From Sutcliffiella horikoshii (lineage in GTDB: Bacteria > Bacillota > Bacilli > Bacillales > Bacillaceae_I), in NCBI RefSeq assembly GCF_008180725.1, contig NZ_VTEV01000009.1, forward strand, positions 1 to 64,000: a DNA stretch of 64,000 bases, in the 5' to 3' direction. This document shows, piece by piece, positions 1 to 7,875 of this stretch (its first letter is position 1; each line of letters starts with the position of its first letter). The notes beneath the pieces are model-generated. The model worked only from the letters and a program-made list of their open reading frames with translations, did no database searches and was not told the DNA's origin. The translations under genes and the position numbers were made by a program.

Positions 1-234
1 GATAAAGCAAAGATGACTCATAGTATGTCCCGAGTGGGACGATGTATTGATAATGGACCAATAGAGTCTTTTTGGGGGACATTGAAATGCGAGAAGTATT
101 ATTTAGAGAAATATGAAACGTTTGAGGACCTTAAAGAGGCGATTGATGAGTACATTCATTTTTATAATCATGACCGTTATCAAAAACGATTAAACGGCCT
201 TAGCCCTTTAGAATACAGGGCTAAGACAGCTTAG
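1..234 (+). CDS. IS3-family transposase (OrfB), C-terminal part
   Basis: The frame is open from the first base, so this is the C-terminal part of a longer integrase-type (DDE) transposase. The visible part carries the motif DNGPIESFWGTLKCE, whose glutamate is the third acidic residue of the DDE triad. It is followed by the YETFEDLKEAIDEYIHFYN segment and the ending NGLSPLEYR, all hallmarks of IS150/IS3 OrfB. The first visible ATG (position 13) is internal. No frameshift is seen here, but the N-terminal DD residues and OrfA are outside the window, so activity cannot be judged. Confidence 0.9.
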   Translation, partial: DKAKMTHSMSRVGRCIDNGPIESFWGTLKCEKYYLEKYETFEDLKEAIDEYIHFYNHDRYQKRLNGLSPLEYRAKTA

Positions 235-279
235 TCTTGTTTTATTATTTCGAGTGTCTACTTGACGGGGGGCAGTTCA
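1..279 (+). mobile_element. Right end of an IS3-family insertion sequence
   Basis: The window opens inside an insertion sequence. It shows the last part of the transposase frame and, about 20 bases after its stop, a terminal-repeat-like end at about 255-279 (tgtctacttgacggggggca followed by gttca), typical of IS150-like IS3 elements. The left end lies outside the window, so completeness and the target duplication cannot be judged. The element ends exactly where the 52-bp repeat array begins. Confidence 0.8.
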
Positions 280-460
280 ATATGAAGACCTCCGTGAGGA
301 GAAAAAAGGAAGAGAGAAGTCCTCACCGTCGATATGAAGACCTCAGCGACGAGAAAAAAGGAAGAGAGAAGTCCTCATCGTCGGTATGAAGACTTCAGCG
401 ACGAGAAAAGAAGAGGAGAGTAGTCCTCAAGGTAGTAATGATGACCTTGATGACAAGGCA
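280..460. repeat. Degenerate array of 52-bp tandem repeats (about 3.5 units)
   Basis: Units start near 280, 332, 384 and 435, giving a 52-bp period. Each has the form atgaagacctc...gacgagaaaa...agagagaagtcctcatc. The junction of two units forms an imperfect palindrome (gtcctcatc ... gatgaagac). The same unit, in a cleaner version, makes the array at 40161. The units have stops in all frames and the 52-bp length shifts frame, so they are not coding. The array starts directly at the IS end. Confidence 0.85.
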
Positions 461-758
461 ATAAAACAAGAGAATCCTTCGTTCGTCTGCGGATGAAGTG
501 CAAAGACAAGGTCCGGCCAATGTTTCAAAGCATTTGAGACCACGATTTAGTTTTGGCAGTTACCAAAGGGTAAGTGCATTCTTGTTAAGCAAATTGGAAA
601 AAATTAATCACTTTTATTAAGAAGAGATTACAAAAATGTCATTCCAATTAAATGCCAAGATGATATAATACTATTATAATAGAATTGAATTTTCTAATAA
701 TTTAAAGTTCAACATGTAAGTTCAACATGCTACGGACAACTAGAGAAGGTGAGGAAAG
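461..758. other. Intergenic stretch with remnant resembling the tail of the second 52-bp array
   Basis: No gene is supported here. In the frame starting at 492 the translation DEVQRQGPANVSKHLR resembles DEAQRQDPDKANLSKLR found directly after the array at 40161-40714, which suggests a shared flanking sequence. A 12-bp direct repeat (aagttcaacatg) lies at 705-716 and 718-729. Two TATAAT-like hexamers occur near 664-682 but have no convincing -35 partner. Confidence 0.4.
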
Positions 759-1508
759 ATGAAAAGACGTTTATTAGCAATAGTACTATTAATTACATTT
801 ACAATTATTCCGATATATTGGAAAGCTTATGCTAGTTTGGACGCGATACCACTAAAACAGTTCAAGTCTTCAGAACTCGATTCCCACCTGAAAGATATTG
901 CTAATCGAGAAACACTAAATCAACTTATCTATCTTCCTCCAGGGGATTTTTCAAAGGAAGATGCAGCAAATATGATCCGTCACGTTTCCAACATTCCCCC
1001 ACACATTTTACACGTTCTGGTTCAACAGAATGTTCATTTGTATCTATTTAATGGAAATCTTACCGATGTGGAAGGGTTTGAACATCTACATGGGGTAAAG
1101 CCTAGAGGATATAGCAATCAGGGCTCTAACTGGGAAGATGTTCCTGGAATTGGAGGTTCTAAGCTAGTATTGGCAAAGATCGGACACAGTAATAAAGGTT
1201 TGGGGCATGGTTCTATTAATTTGGAACTACATGAACTGGCACACTCCATTGATCGTTATGTTTTAGGTAATATCCGATATAACCAGACATTCTTAAAAGC
1301 ATGGAAAAGTGAGGTCTCTTCCTTATTTCCAAACAGAAATTATTTTTACACTTTTCCAGAAGAATATTTCGCAGAAACATTTGCCATGTACTACTTAAAT
1401 GATGTGTCTAGATTTGAATTAGCAAAACACGCACCACACACATTCCTATTTTATCAAAACATGGAGAAACTACCTGTTACTAAAAACCTAATATCTAACT
1501 CTCACTAG
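759..1508 (+). CDS. Secreted ATLF-domain (PPEP-like, M34) zinc metalloprotease
   Basis: Probable secreted zinc metallopeptidase of the anthrax-toxin-lethal-factor-like family, to which the Pro-Pro endopeptidases (PPEPs) of Clostridium and Paenibacillus belong. An N-terminal hydrophobic signal segment (about residues 5-26, ending near AYA) precedes the domain. HExxH is at 158-162 (HELAH), and the downstream EEYFAE at 201-206 supplies the third zinc-ligand glutamate. The length of 249 residues suits a single-domain PPEP. The start is the ATG after a gaggtgaggaaag ribosome site. The gene is alone, closed by a terminator. The substrate cannot be told from sequence; PPEPs cleave Pro-Pro bonds in surface proteins. 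Confidence 0.85.
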   Translation: MKRRLLAIVLLITFTIIPIYWKAYASLDAIPLKQFKSSELDSHLKDIANRETLNQLIYLPPGDFSKEDAANMIRHVSNIPPHILHVLVQQNVHLYLFNGNLTDVEGFEHLHGVKPRGYSNQGSNWEDVPGIGGSKLVLAKIGHSNKGLGHGSINLELHELAHSIDRYVLGNIRYNQTFLKAWKSEVSSLFPNRNYFYTFPEEYFAETFAMYYLNDVSRFELAKHAPHTFLFYQNMEKLPVTKNLISNSH

Positions 1509-1541
1509 AAAAGCATTCTCATGAATGTTTTTCTTTTTTGT
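1507..1541 (+). terminator. Intrinsic terminator after the ATLF protease gene
   Basis: The hairpin gaaaagcattc / gaatgtttttc with a tcat loop is followed by a T-rich run. Confidence 0.75.
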
Positions 1542-1615
1542 CTTACTAGCAAATTCGTATGACTTTTGTGATAGAATGTACTAAGAATAAAGACAGTTCA
1601 AGAGGTGAAGATGGA

Positions 1616-2410
1616 ATGAAACAATATTTGGATTTATGCAAACATATATTACATAACGGCACCGAAAAAGGAGACCGGACAGGAACCGGGACAATTAGCA
1701 CATTTGGTTATCAAATGAGATTTGACCTTCAGGAAGGGTTTCCATTAGTAACTACGAAAAAACTACACTTGAAATCAATTATTCATGAACTACTCTGGTT
1801 TTTAAATGGAGATACAAATATAAAATATTTGCAGGATAATGGTGTGAGAATCTGGAATGAATGGGCAGATGAAAACGGAGATTTAGGCCCGGTTTATGGG
1901 TATCAGTGGAGGTCATGGCCAACGCCAAATGGAGAAAGCATTGACCAAATTGCTAACTTAATAGAGCAGATTAAACAAAATCCAGATTCAAGAAGACTGA
2001 TTGTCTCTGCATGGAATGTGGCGAATGTCGACTCTATGGCATTACCGCCTTGTCATACTATGTTCCAATTTTATGTGGCTAACGGAAAATTGTCTTGCCA
2101 ATTATATCAGAGGTCAGCAGATGTTTTTCTAGGTGTACCGTTTAACATTGCATCGTATGCTTTACTTACCATGATGGTCGCGCAAGTCTGTGACTTAGAG
2201 CCTGGTGAATTCATTCATACATTAGGTGATGCACATATTTATTCCAACCATATGGAACAAGTCAAGTTACAAATAGAACGTGATCCTAAAAAATTGCCAA
2301 AAATGAAACTAAATAAAGAAGTTACATCGATCTTTGATTTTAAATACGAAGATTTTACACTTGTGGATTATGATGCACACCCACATATTAAAGGGGTTGT
2401 CAGTGTATGA
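1616..2410 (+). CDS. thyA: Thymidylate synthase
   Basis: Makes dTMP from dUMP using methylenetetrahydrofolate, which is oxidised to dihydrofolate. With the ATG at 1616 the protein has 264 residues, exactly the length of E. coli ThyA, and the catalytic cysteine falls at position 146 in [15 protein letters not shown] near residue 21 and the [18 protein letters not shown] region are also present. The frame is open to an ATG at 1559, but the GAGGTGAAG ribosome site just before 1616 and the family length decide the start. It overlaps the next gene by 4 bases; that gene recycles the dihydrofolate product. Confidence 0.97.
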   Translation: MKQYLDLCKHILHNGTEKGDRTGTGTISTFGYQMRFDLQEGFPLVTTKKLHLKSIIHELLWFLNGDTNIKYLQDNGVRIWNEWADENGDLGPVYGYQWRSWPTPNGESIDQIANLIEQIKQNPDSRRLIVSAWNVANVDSMALPPCHTMFQFYVANGKLSCQLYQRSADVFLGVPFNIASYALLTMMVAQVCDLEPGEFIHTLGDAHIYSNHMEQVKLQIERDPKKLPKMKLNKEVTSIFDFKYEDFTLVDYDAHPHIKGVVSV

Positions 2411-2901
2411 TTTCCATTATTGTAGCTACAGACAAAAACAACCTAATAGGCAAGGACAACGACCTACCATGGAGAATTCCTGCAGACTTAGCTTATTTTA
2501 AGCAGGTAACGCTCGGTAATACGATTGTGATGGGTAGAAAGACGTATGAGTCCATCGGAAAGCCGCTTCCTAAAAGAAGGAATATTGTACTATCAAGGCA
2601 AGATTACCATGCAGATGGTTGTGAAACACTTCATTCTATAGAAGAAGTTGTAAACATGGATGAAGCGGGAGAAGAACTCTTCATTATCGGAGGGGCTCAT
2701 ATTTTTAAGGAAGCACTCCCTTTCGCAGACTTTTTGTATTTAACATTTATTGATGAAGAATTTGAAGGAGACACATATTTTCCTGAAGTAAATGAAAAAG
2801 ATTGGGAATTAATCTCTAGTGAAAAAGGCATAAAGGATGAAAAAAATCCTTACGATTACTATTTTAAAAAGTTTAAAAGAGCAGGTACATTAGACAAATA
2901 G
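2407..2901 (+). CDS. folA: Dihydrofolate reductase
   Basis: NADPH-dependent reduction of dihydrofolate to tetrahydrofolate, the target of trimethoprim (dfrA in B. subtilis nomenclature). The 164-residue protein shows LPW (20-22), the catalytic acid D27 in IPADLAYFK, the NADPH-binding [11 protein letters not shown] segment, and IIGGAHIF near residue 97. It starts inside the stop of thyA (ATGA overlap), so the two are translationally coupled and serve the same dTMP cycle. Length and motifs are normal for a chromosomal enzyme. Confidence 0.97.
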   Translation: MISIIVATDKNNLIGKDNDLPWRIPADLAYFKQVTLGNTIVMGRKTYESIGKPLPKRRNIVLSRQDYHADGCETLHSIEEVVNMDEAGEELFIIGGAHIFKEALPFADFLYLTFIDEEFEGDTYFPEVNEKDWELISSEKGIKDEKNPYDYYFKKFKRAGTLDK

Positions 2902-2926
2902 ATGTGGTTTTTAGGGAGAGAAAGAA

Positions 2927-3637
2927 ATGTTACGTACGATATGGTGGTTTGTTTATTTTTTCGGCTACTTAATTTACAGCTTGCCGACTATTAAGAAAGT
3001 GCAAAAAATAGACACTCCAATGACAGTGGAAGAAAAAGATACCATAATTCATCAAAAACCCAAACACTGGGCAAAAACATTGGTGAAACTTACAGGTTCT
3101 AACATTGAGGTGGTAGGTCAGGAGAAAATTCCTAGCGGGCCAGTACTTTTTGTAAGTAACCATCAGGGTAATTTCGATGTCCCGATACTAATTGGTTTTT
3201 TAGAAAAGCCACTTGGTTTCATTTCCAAGATAGAAGTAAAAAAGATTCCATTTATTCCAAGATGGATGGAAGCAATGAACTGTGTGTTTATTGATCGCAA
3301 GGATAGAAGAAAAGCCGTCCAGTCTATAAGAGATGGGATTGAAACTCTGAAAAAAGGCCATTCTTTGGTTATTTTCCCTGAGGGGACTAGAAGCAAAGGG
3401 AACGTAATGGGAGAATTCAAAAAAGGTGGTCTTCGTCTGGCAACAGATAGCAAAGTGCCAGTTGTTCCTATTACTATTTCCGGATCTTATAAAATAATGG
3501 AAGAAAGCAAAATAGGTTTCCAAGCAGCAAAAGTCAAAGTAACCGTACACGACCCAATTTTCCTACCACAAGACGAAAAAGTCGACGGCAACCAACTAGG
3601 AATCCAAATCCAAGAAAAAATCAAACAGGTATTATGA
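2927..3637 (+). CDS. 1-acyl-sn-glycerol-3-phosphate acyltransferase (PlsC family)
   Basis: Membrane-associated acyltransferase that would acylate lysophosphatidic acid in phospholipid synthesis. The HX4D catalytic motif is at 79-84 (NHQGNFD) and the substrate-binding FPEGTRS motif is near residue 150. One N-terminal hydrophobic segment (about 5-20) anchors it. It lies 25 bases after folA behind its own AGGGAGA site. The thyA-dfrA-plsC-like order matches the B. subtilis thyB-dfrA-ypkP region. A terminator closes the cluster. Confidence 0.92.
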   Translation: MLRTIWWFVYFFGYLIYSLPTIKKVQKIDTPMTVEEKDTIIHQKPKHWAKTLVKLTGSNIEVVGQEKIPSGPVLFVSNHQGNFDVPILIGFLEKPLGFISKIEVKKIPFIPRWMEAMNCVFIDRKDRRKAVQSIRDGIETLKKGHSLVIFPEGTRSKGNVMGEFKKGGLRLATDSKVPVVPITISGSYKIMEESKIGFQAAKVKVTVHDPIFLPQDEKVDGNQLGIQIQEKIKQVL

Positions 3638-3643
3638 TCTGCA

Positions 3644-3669
3644 GCCACTACAAAATTAGTGGCTTTTCC
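3644..3669 (+). terminator. Intrinsic terminator after plsC-like gene
   Basis: GCCACTA/TAGTGGC stem, six-base loop, then TTTT. Confidence 0.8.
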
Positions 3670-3705
3670 TGTAAAATAAATACATAAAAAGGAAGTGTGC
3701 AGAAA

Positions 3706-4371
3706 ATGTGTGGAAGATTTTCATTAACAACAGAACTTCATAAGTTGGAAGAACGGTTTTTCCTTGAAAACACAAACAACCTTGAATATAGTATCAGCTA
3801 CAACATCGCACCTGGACAACCCATTTTAGCCATTGTAGAAGGAGAAAACCAAAACAGAGCAGGTTATCTCCATTGGGGCTTGGTGCCAAGCTTTGCAAAA
3901 GACAAAAAAATTGGATACAAAATGATAAACGCACGAGCAGAGACATTACATGAAAAAGTAAGTTTTCGAAAGCTTTTGGAAAGAAGAAGATGTATCATTC
4001 CAGCAGATGGTTTCTTCGAATGGAAAAAGCAAAACGGAGATAAAAAGCCCATAAGGTTTACAAAAACTAATGAACAACCCTTTGCTTTTGCTGGACTATG
4101 GGACCGTTGGGTTACAAAGGATGAAGAAATGGTCAGTTGTACATTAATAACGACTAGACCAAACAAGCTTGTTGAAGATGTTCATGATAGAATGCCGGTG
4201 ATACTTAAAGAGGAACATGAAAAAGATTGGCTTTCTAGACAAGAACTCACAAGTAGTCAGTTAGCTACTATGTTGCAACCATTCAATGCTGAATTAATGA
4301 AATCTTACGAAGTATCGTCTATCGTGAATTCCCCAAAAAATAATGGTCCTGAATGTATCAAAACTATCTGA
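3706..4371 (+). CDS. SRAP-domain protein (YedK/HMCES family)
   Basis: DNA-protein crosslinking protein that caps abasic sites in single-stranded DNA; older annotations call it an SOS-response-associated peptidase. The start must be the ATG at 3706, because the family's catalytic cysteine is residue 2 after removal of Met (MCGRFSL). An in-frame GTG at 3697 would bury it. Other family marks are the NARAET motif, the RRCIIPADGFFEW block and the active-site histidine in DVHDRMPVIL. The length of 221 residues is normal. A GGAAG ribosome site precedes it. It stands alone. Confidence 0.93.
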   Translation: MCGRFSLTTELHKLEERFFLENTNNLEYSISYNIAPGQPILAIVEGENQNRAGYLHWGLVPSFAKDKKIGYKMINARAETLHEKVSFRKLLERRRCIIPADGFFEWKKQNGDKKPIRFTKTNEQPFAFAGLWDRWVTKDEEMVSCTLITTRPNKLVEDVHDRMPVILKEEHEKDWLSRQELTSSQLATMLQPFNAELMKSYEVSSIVNSPKNNGPECIKTI

Positions 4372-4397
4372 AAATGTTTTATTTTGTCTACCGAAAG

Positions 4398-4428
4398 TTT
4401 ACACTTATTTGAAATTTTAGGGTATAAT
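4398..4428 (+). promoter_or_regulatory. Candidate sigma-A promoter for the 83-residue ORF
   Basis: TTTACA and a perfect TATAAT are separated by 19 bases, two more than ideal. Confidence 0.4.
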
Positions 4429-4461
4429 GATGATAAACGGGTGAAAAAGAGGATTGATATT

Positions 4462-4713
4462 TTGCTATGGAAAAGCCTAGAGTTCACGGTTAATGAGGGA
4501 CAGAAGGTAAAAGTCATTGAAATTCCAGTATTGGAGGACGATAGCACATATCATTTTATGGTTCGAATCAGATTGGAGAAGTATATTAAAATAATCCTAT
4601 CTGAGAAGGAGCCAAAGCAGATCTATTCTTTCAAGGAATATTTGCGAACAGTATTAAAATGGCCGGACTATTGTAAAGTTATAAAAACAGATATATTAAA
4701 AAATAATGCTTAA
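4462..4713 (+). CDS. Hypothetical protein, about 83 residues
   Basis: I do not recognise this protein. The frame is open from a TTG at 4384, but the best ribosome site (AAAGAGG, 4446-4452) precedes the TTG at 4462, giving a small mixed-charge protein with no membrane segment or signal. A candidate promoter, TTTACA (4398-4403) and TATAAT (4423-4428) with a long 19-base spacing, also argues for a start downstream of 4430. A strong terminator follows. A GTG at 4441 is a possible alternative start. Confidence 0.5.
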   Translation: MLWKSLEFTVNEGQKVKVIEIPVLEDDSTYHFMVRIRLEKYIKIILSEKEPKQIYSFKEYLRTVLKWPDYCKVIKTDILKNNA

Positions 4714-4738
4714 ACTTATGTTAATGTGATAATATTAA

Positions 4739-4766
4739 TACAGGGCGTATACCCTGTATTTTTTTT
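4739..4766 (+). terminator. Intrinsic terminator
   Basis: Perfect TACAGGG/CCCTGTA stem with a six-base loop, followed by eight T. Confidence 0.9.
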
Positions 4767-4836
4767 GTTCCAAGTTTGAGCAAGCCCAGTGGGAAGGTAT
4801 AATAGTAAAAAGGATATAATTGGGGAAGTGAATGTA

Positions 4837-5679
4837 ATGACAAATGTAAAGATTGTGACAGATTCAACTGTAGATATTGAACAGTCCATCATTGAAGAGT
4901 TAAACATAGAAATTGTACCGTTATCCATTACGATTGACGGAGAGTCATACATAGACCGATTTGGAATTAAGCCTGATGAATTTATGGAAAAAATGAAACA
5001 TTCTATTGAGCTGCCAAAAAGTTCGCAACCTGCTGTTGGATCATTTGTCGATGTGTACAACCGTTTAGGTGAAGATGGTAGCAAAATTCTCTCCATCCAT
5101 ATGACCGGAGGAATGAGTGGAACCGTCGGATCTGCTGAAAGCGCGGCTAATATTAGTGAGAGCGATGTAACGGTAATTGATTCAAGATTCATTTCTTTTG
5201 CTTTATCTTTTCAGGTAGTGGCTGCAGCAAAAATGGCCAATGAGGGGAAAGAGTTGCAAGAAATAATTAATAAGTTGAATGATATTCGTTCCAATACTGA
5301 ACTGTATCTTATGGTAGATACATTAGATAATTTAGTGAAGGGTGGCCGAATTGGTAGAGGAAAGGCACTCATTGGATCTTTATTGAACATAAAACCGATT
5401 GCTTCTTTGGCAGATGGAGTCTATACGCCTGTAACAAAGGCAAGAAGTCATTCACAAGTAATTAAGTATTATACAAAGCAATTCAAAGAAGATATTGCAG
5501 GTAAATTGGTGAAAGGCATTGGAATCGCGCATGCCGGATCATTAAAACAGGCACAAGCTTTAAAAGATGCCCTTTATGAAGCTTCCGGATTTGAAGACAT
5601 TCAAATTGCTTATACTACCCCTGTAATCTCTACACACACAGGTCCAGGTGCATTAGCATTAATGTATTATGCTGAATAG
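4837..5679 (+). CDS. DegV family fatty-acid-binding protein
   Basis: DegV/FakB-type protein that binds a fatty acid, in FakB members for presentation to the FakA kinase. The 280-residue protein has the N-terminal VTDSTVDI strand, the GGMSGTVGSA ligand loop near residue 90, and the late HTGPGALALMYY motif. The start at 4837 follows a GGGGAAG ribosome site; an upstream GTG in the same frame lacks one. The gene is alone between terminators. Bacilli carry several DegV paralogues, so no specific symbol is given. Confidence 0.9.
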   Translation: MTNVKIVTDSTVDIEQSIIEELNIEIVPLSITIDGESYIDRFGIKPDEFMEKMKHSIELPKSSQPAVGSFVDVYNRLGEDGSKILSIHMTGGMSGTVGSAESAANISESDVTVIDSRFISFALSFQVVAAAKMANEGKELQEIINKLNDIRSNTELYLMVDTLDNLVKGGRIGRGKALIGSLLNIKPIASLADGVYTPVTKARSHSQVIKYYTKQFKEDIAGKLVKGIGIAHAGSLKQAQALKDALYEASGFEDIQIAYTTPVISTHTGPGALALMYYAE

Positions 5680-5685
5680 AAAATA

Positions 5686-5731
5686 AAAAGGGTAATGGAA
5701 ATGTCGACATTTCCATTACCCTTTTTATTTT
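5686..5731. terminator. Bidirectional terminator, 40-bp perfect palindrome
   Basis: Positions 5686-5725 form a perfect inverted repeat centred on GTCGAC, with T runs on both strands. It ends the degV gene (+) and the PCYCGC lipoprotein gene (-). Confidence 0.9.
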
Positions 5732-6245
5732 ATCCATTTTCTGGTTTAGGTGTTGGAGTAGGTGTTGAATAACCCTCTTTATAGGCTTCGTCAATCATAA
5801 GTCTTATTTCTTCTACACTCTTACCCTTGCTGTACTCCATGACAGAAGTGGCTGCAATTTCTAAACAGACCCCACATCTTGTGCCGTGGTCATCCCAGGT
5901 AAGGGAACCATCTTCCTTATTTTCATACACAAAGCAATTATAACTGCTTTTATGTCCAGCGGAAGTGCCACAACCACAATAACACGGAATATATTCGAGA
6001 ACCTCCTTGTGCTGTGCTGCGGCTGAATAGATAAGTTGCATATCTTCTGGCTTGTCCTTCAAAAAAGAAGGCAGAACTTCCACAGAAGCCGTTTCTTCCC
6101 TAAGATCTCCTTGGAAAAAGGAGGGTTTCTCGTTATGATGGTGTTGTTCTTCCTTGTGTTGAGCATTGTTTTCTTGCGTTCCAGTTTTGGAACAACCCAC
6201 GGTTAGAATGATCATACAGGAAGCAGCTAATGCCAATTTTTTCAT
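5730..6245 (-). CDS. PCYCGC-motif lipoprotein
   Basis: Exported lipoprotein of the PCYCGC family; its biochemical role is not established. A lipobox (TVGC) ends an 18-residue signal. A His-rich linker (HKEEQHHHNEK) follows, then the family core with PCYCGCG near residue 87, a further Cys in SYNCFVY and CGVC near 125, which together look like a metal site. The tail has a TPTPTPKP repeat. Many bacilli carry such proteins. The His-rich linker and Cys cluster suggest metal binding, which is inference. Confidence 0.85.
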   Translation of the reverse strand: MKKLALAASCMIILTVGCSKTGTQENNAQHKEEQHHHNEKPSFFQGDLREETASVEVLPSFLKDKPEDMQLIYSAAAQHKEVLEYIPCYCGCGTSAGHKSSYNCFVYENKEDGSLTWDDHGTRCGVCLEIAATSVMEYSKGKSVEEIRLMIDEAYKEGYSTPTPTPKPENG

Positions 6246-6372
6246 AAATAAATTACACCTCGTTCACATAAACTGTACCATTATACTATAACATAGTGAA
6301 GTACAGAAAAATCTAACACTATTGTGAACGAGGCATGTAACACTGTTACTGCAGGTTAGTAACAATGATATT

Positions 6373-6633
6373 TTACCAGAATAATAGACCGCCTAAAACG
6401 ACACCTGTTACGAATGCAAGCGGGACTGCTACAGGATTATATCCATATCCTCCGTAATATCCACCCCAAAAGCCCATGCCATATCCACCGAATCTATTTC
6501 CGCCCGTTGGTTGAATGTAAACGTGACTTGGTGATACTCTAACAATTCTTCCATGATGAGATGAACCGTCACGACATCTCACGGTCACCATTTGCCCCTG
6601 GTAACGACGACACTGATTATAAAATTGAGACAT
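6373..6633 (-). CDS. Small Gly/Tyr-rich protein with hydrophobic C-terminus
   Basis: 86 residues. The first half (GQMVTVRCRDGSSHHGRIVRVSPSHVYIQP) reads like a small beta-barrel of the Sm-like type. It is followed by a Gly/Tyr-rich stretch and a C-terminal hydrophobic helix ending VTGVVLGGLLFW. The layout is typical of small coat- or envelope-associated proteins of bacilli, but I cannot name the family. A strong AGGAGGAAGG site on the minus strand precedes the ATG. Confidence 0.7.
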   Translation of the reverse strand: MSQFYNQCRRYQGQMVTVRCRDGSSHHGRIVRVSPSHVYIQPTGGNRFGGYGMGFWGGYYGGYGYNPVAVPLAFVTGVVLGGLLFW

Positions 6634-6767
6634 GTTTCCTTCCTCCTATCCTATTTAATCACTAATAGACTATTCGCCCCCCGTCCCATGTGCCTGTATG
6701 TTTGTCTTGGTTTGTCTTAATCTAAAGTGAAAATATTATGGCACCTTAATATAGAGGAGGGATAAGT

Positions 6768-7748
6768 TTGAAGAAAAAAGTGCTGCTTTTTGCTGATTTT
6801 GGCATAGATGATATCATGGCAATCATTTATGCCTATTATGAAATACATGTAGAAATTGTCGGTGTGGTAGCAGAATACGGCAATGTTGATAAAAGAACGG
6901 CTATCAGAAATGCCAGATACCTCCAAAGGAATACTGGAAGATACGATATTCCTCTTATTGGAGGAGCTGAACGGTCTATGACAGGGGAACCTCCAATCTA
7001 TTATCCAGAAGTGCATGGTCCGGAAGGGTTTGGGGGGTATGTACTTCCTGAAGATTTTCAAGCAGAAGGTGATGTTTTTGAAAACTTCCATCAGATTTAT
7101 GATATTATAGAAAAATTTGATGGCGAGTTAAATATAGTCTGTGTAGGTAGATTAACCTCTCTGGCAACCTCTTTTATCCTTTATCCTGAAACAGTGGCAA
7201 AGGTAAGCGATATATTTGTAATGGGGGGAACATTCAATTTTCCTGGCAACGTTACTCCTGTAGCAGAAGCGAATATATATGGTGACCCTTATGCAGCGAA
7301 TATTGTTTTTAATTTTGCAAAAAACTTGACCATTTTTCCTCTTAATGTAACTCAAAAAGCTATCTTGACAGCAGAAATGGTGAATGAAATAGAAATTTTA
7401 AACAAGGAAAAAAATAGCCAGTTAGGATCAATAATCAAGCCCATGATGGACTATTACTGGCAATTCTATAAGTCTCAGATTCCTACTATTCCTGGAGCTC
7501 CATTACACGATGTGGTGACATTGTGGGGAGTATTTAATGAAAAGCATATTAAGTATGAAAGAAAGCCAGTAAAGGTAGTCACGTCACAAGGTTCTGCATT
7601 TGGGCAAACTATTGGAGATTTTCGTGATTTCATACAATTAGCTGAATATCCTGTTCATCGAATAGCGATGGAATTTAACTATACAGCATTTATTAACCGT
7701 GTTATAGCAGTCTTGACAGTAGAACTAAATAACCACCAATCTCTTTAA
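6768..7748 (+). CDS. Nucleoside hydrolase (IunH family)
   Basis: Probable ribonucleoside hydrolase releasing a base and ribose. The N-terminal calcium-binding aspartate cluster appears as FADFGIDD rather than the usual DTDPGxDD: two Asp remain and the first is replaced. The central VMGGTFNFPGNVTPVAEANIYGDP block, with NxxxD-type ligands, and HDVVTLWG near the C-terminus are intact. It has 326 residues with a TTG start behind GAGGAGG, which is unusually strong and supports this start. The changed first Asp makes substrate and activity uncertain. Confidence 0.85.
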   Translation: MKKKVLLFADFGIDDIMAIIYAYYEIHVEIVGVVAEYGNVDKRTAIRNARYLQRNTGRYDIPLIGGAERSMTGEPPIYYPEVHGPEGFGGYVLPEDFQAEGDVFENFHQIYDIIEKFDGELNIVCVGRLTSLATSFILYPETVAKVSDIFVMGGTFNFPGNVTPVAEANIYGDPYAANIVFNFAKNLTIFPLNVTQKAILTAEMVNEIEILNKEKNSQLGSIIKPMMDYYWQFYKSQIPTIPGAPLHDVVTLWGVFNEKHIKYERKPVKVVTSQGSAFGQTIGDFRDFIQLAEYPVHRIAMEFNYTAFINRVIAVLTVELNNHQSL

Positions 7749-7780
7749 GTCGGCCATATCATAGGGTTGGCTTTTTTATT
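7747..7780 (+). terminator. Probable weak intrinsic terminator
   Basis: The AGTCGGCC / GGTTGGCT stem uses several G-U pairs and is followed by six T. Confidence 0.5.
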
Positions 7781-7875
7781 GCTCACTTTATAGAACTACA
7801 TTATAGACATTTTCATAAAATTACGTATCTTGGTAAGCCTACATTTATATGGGAGAAAATAAAAGGGTGGTCCGC

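Noticed and set aside
4716-5192. 158-codon minus-strand ORF
   Set aside because: Covers the start of the degV gene and the upstream terminator; Ser/Ile-rich shadow.
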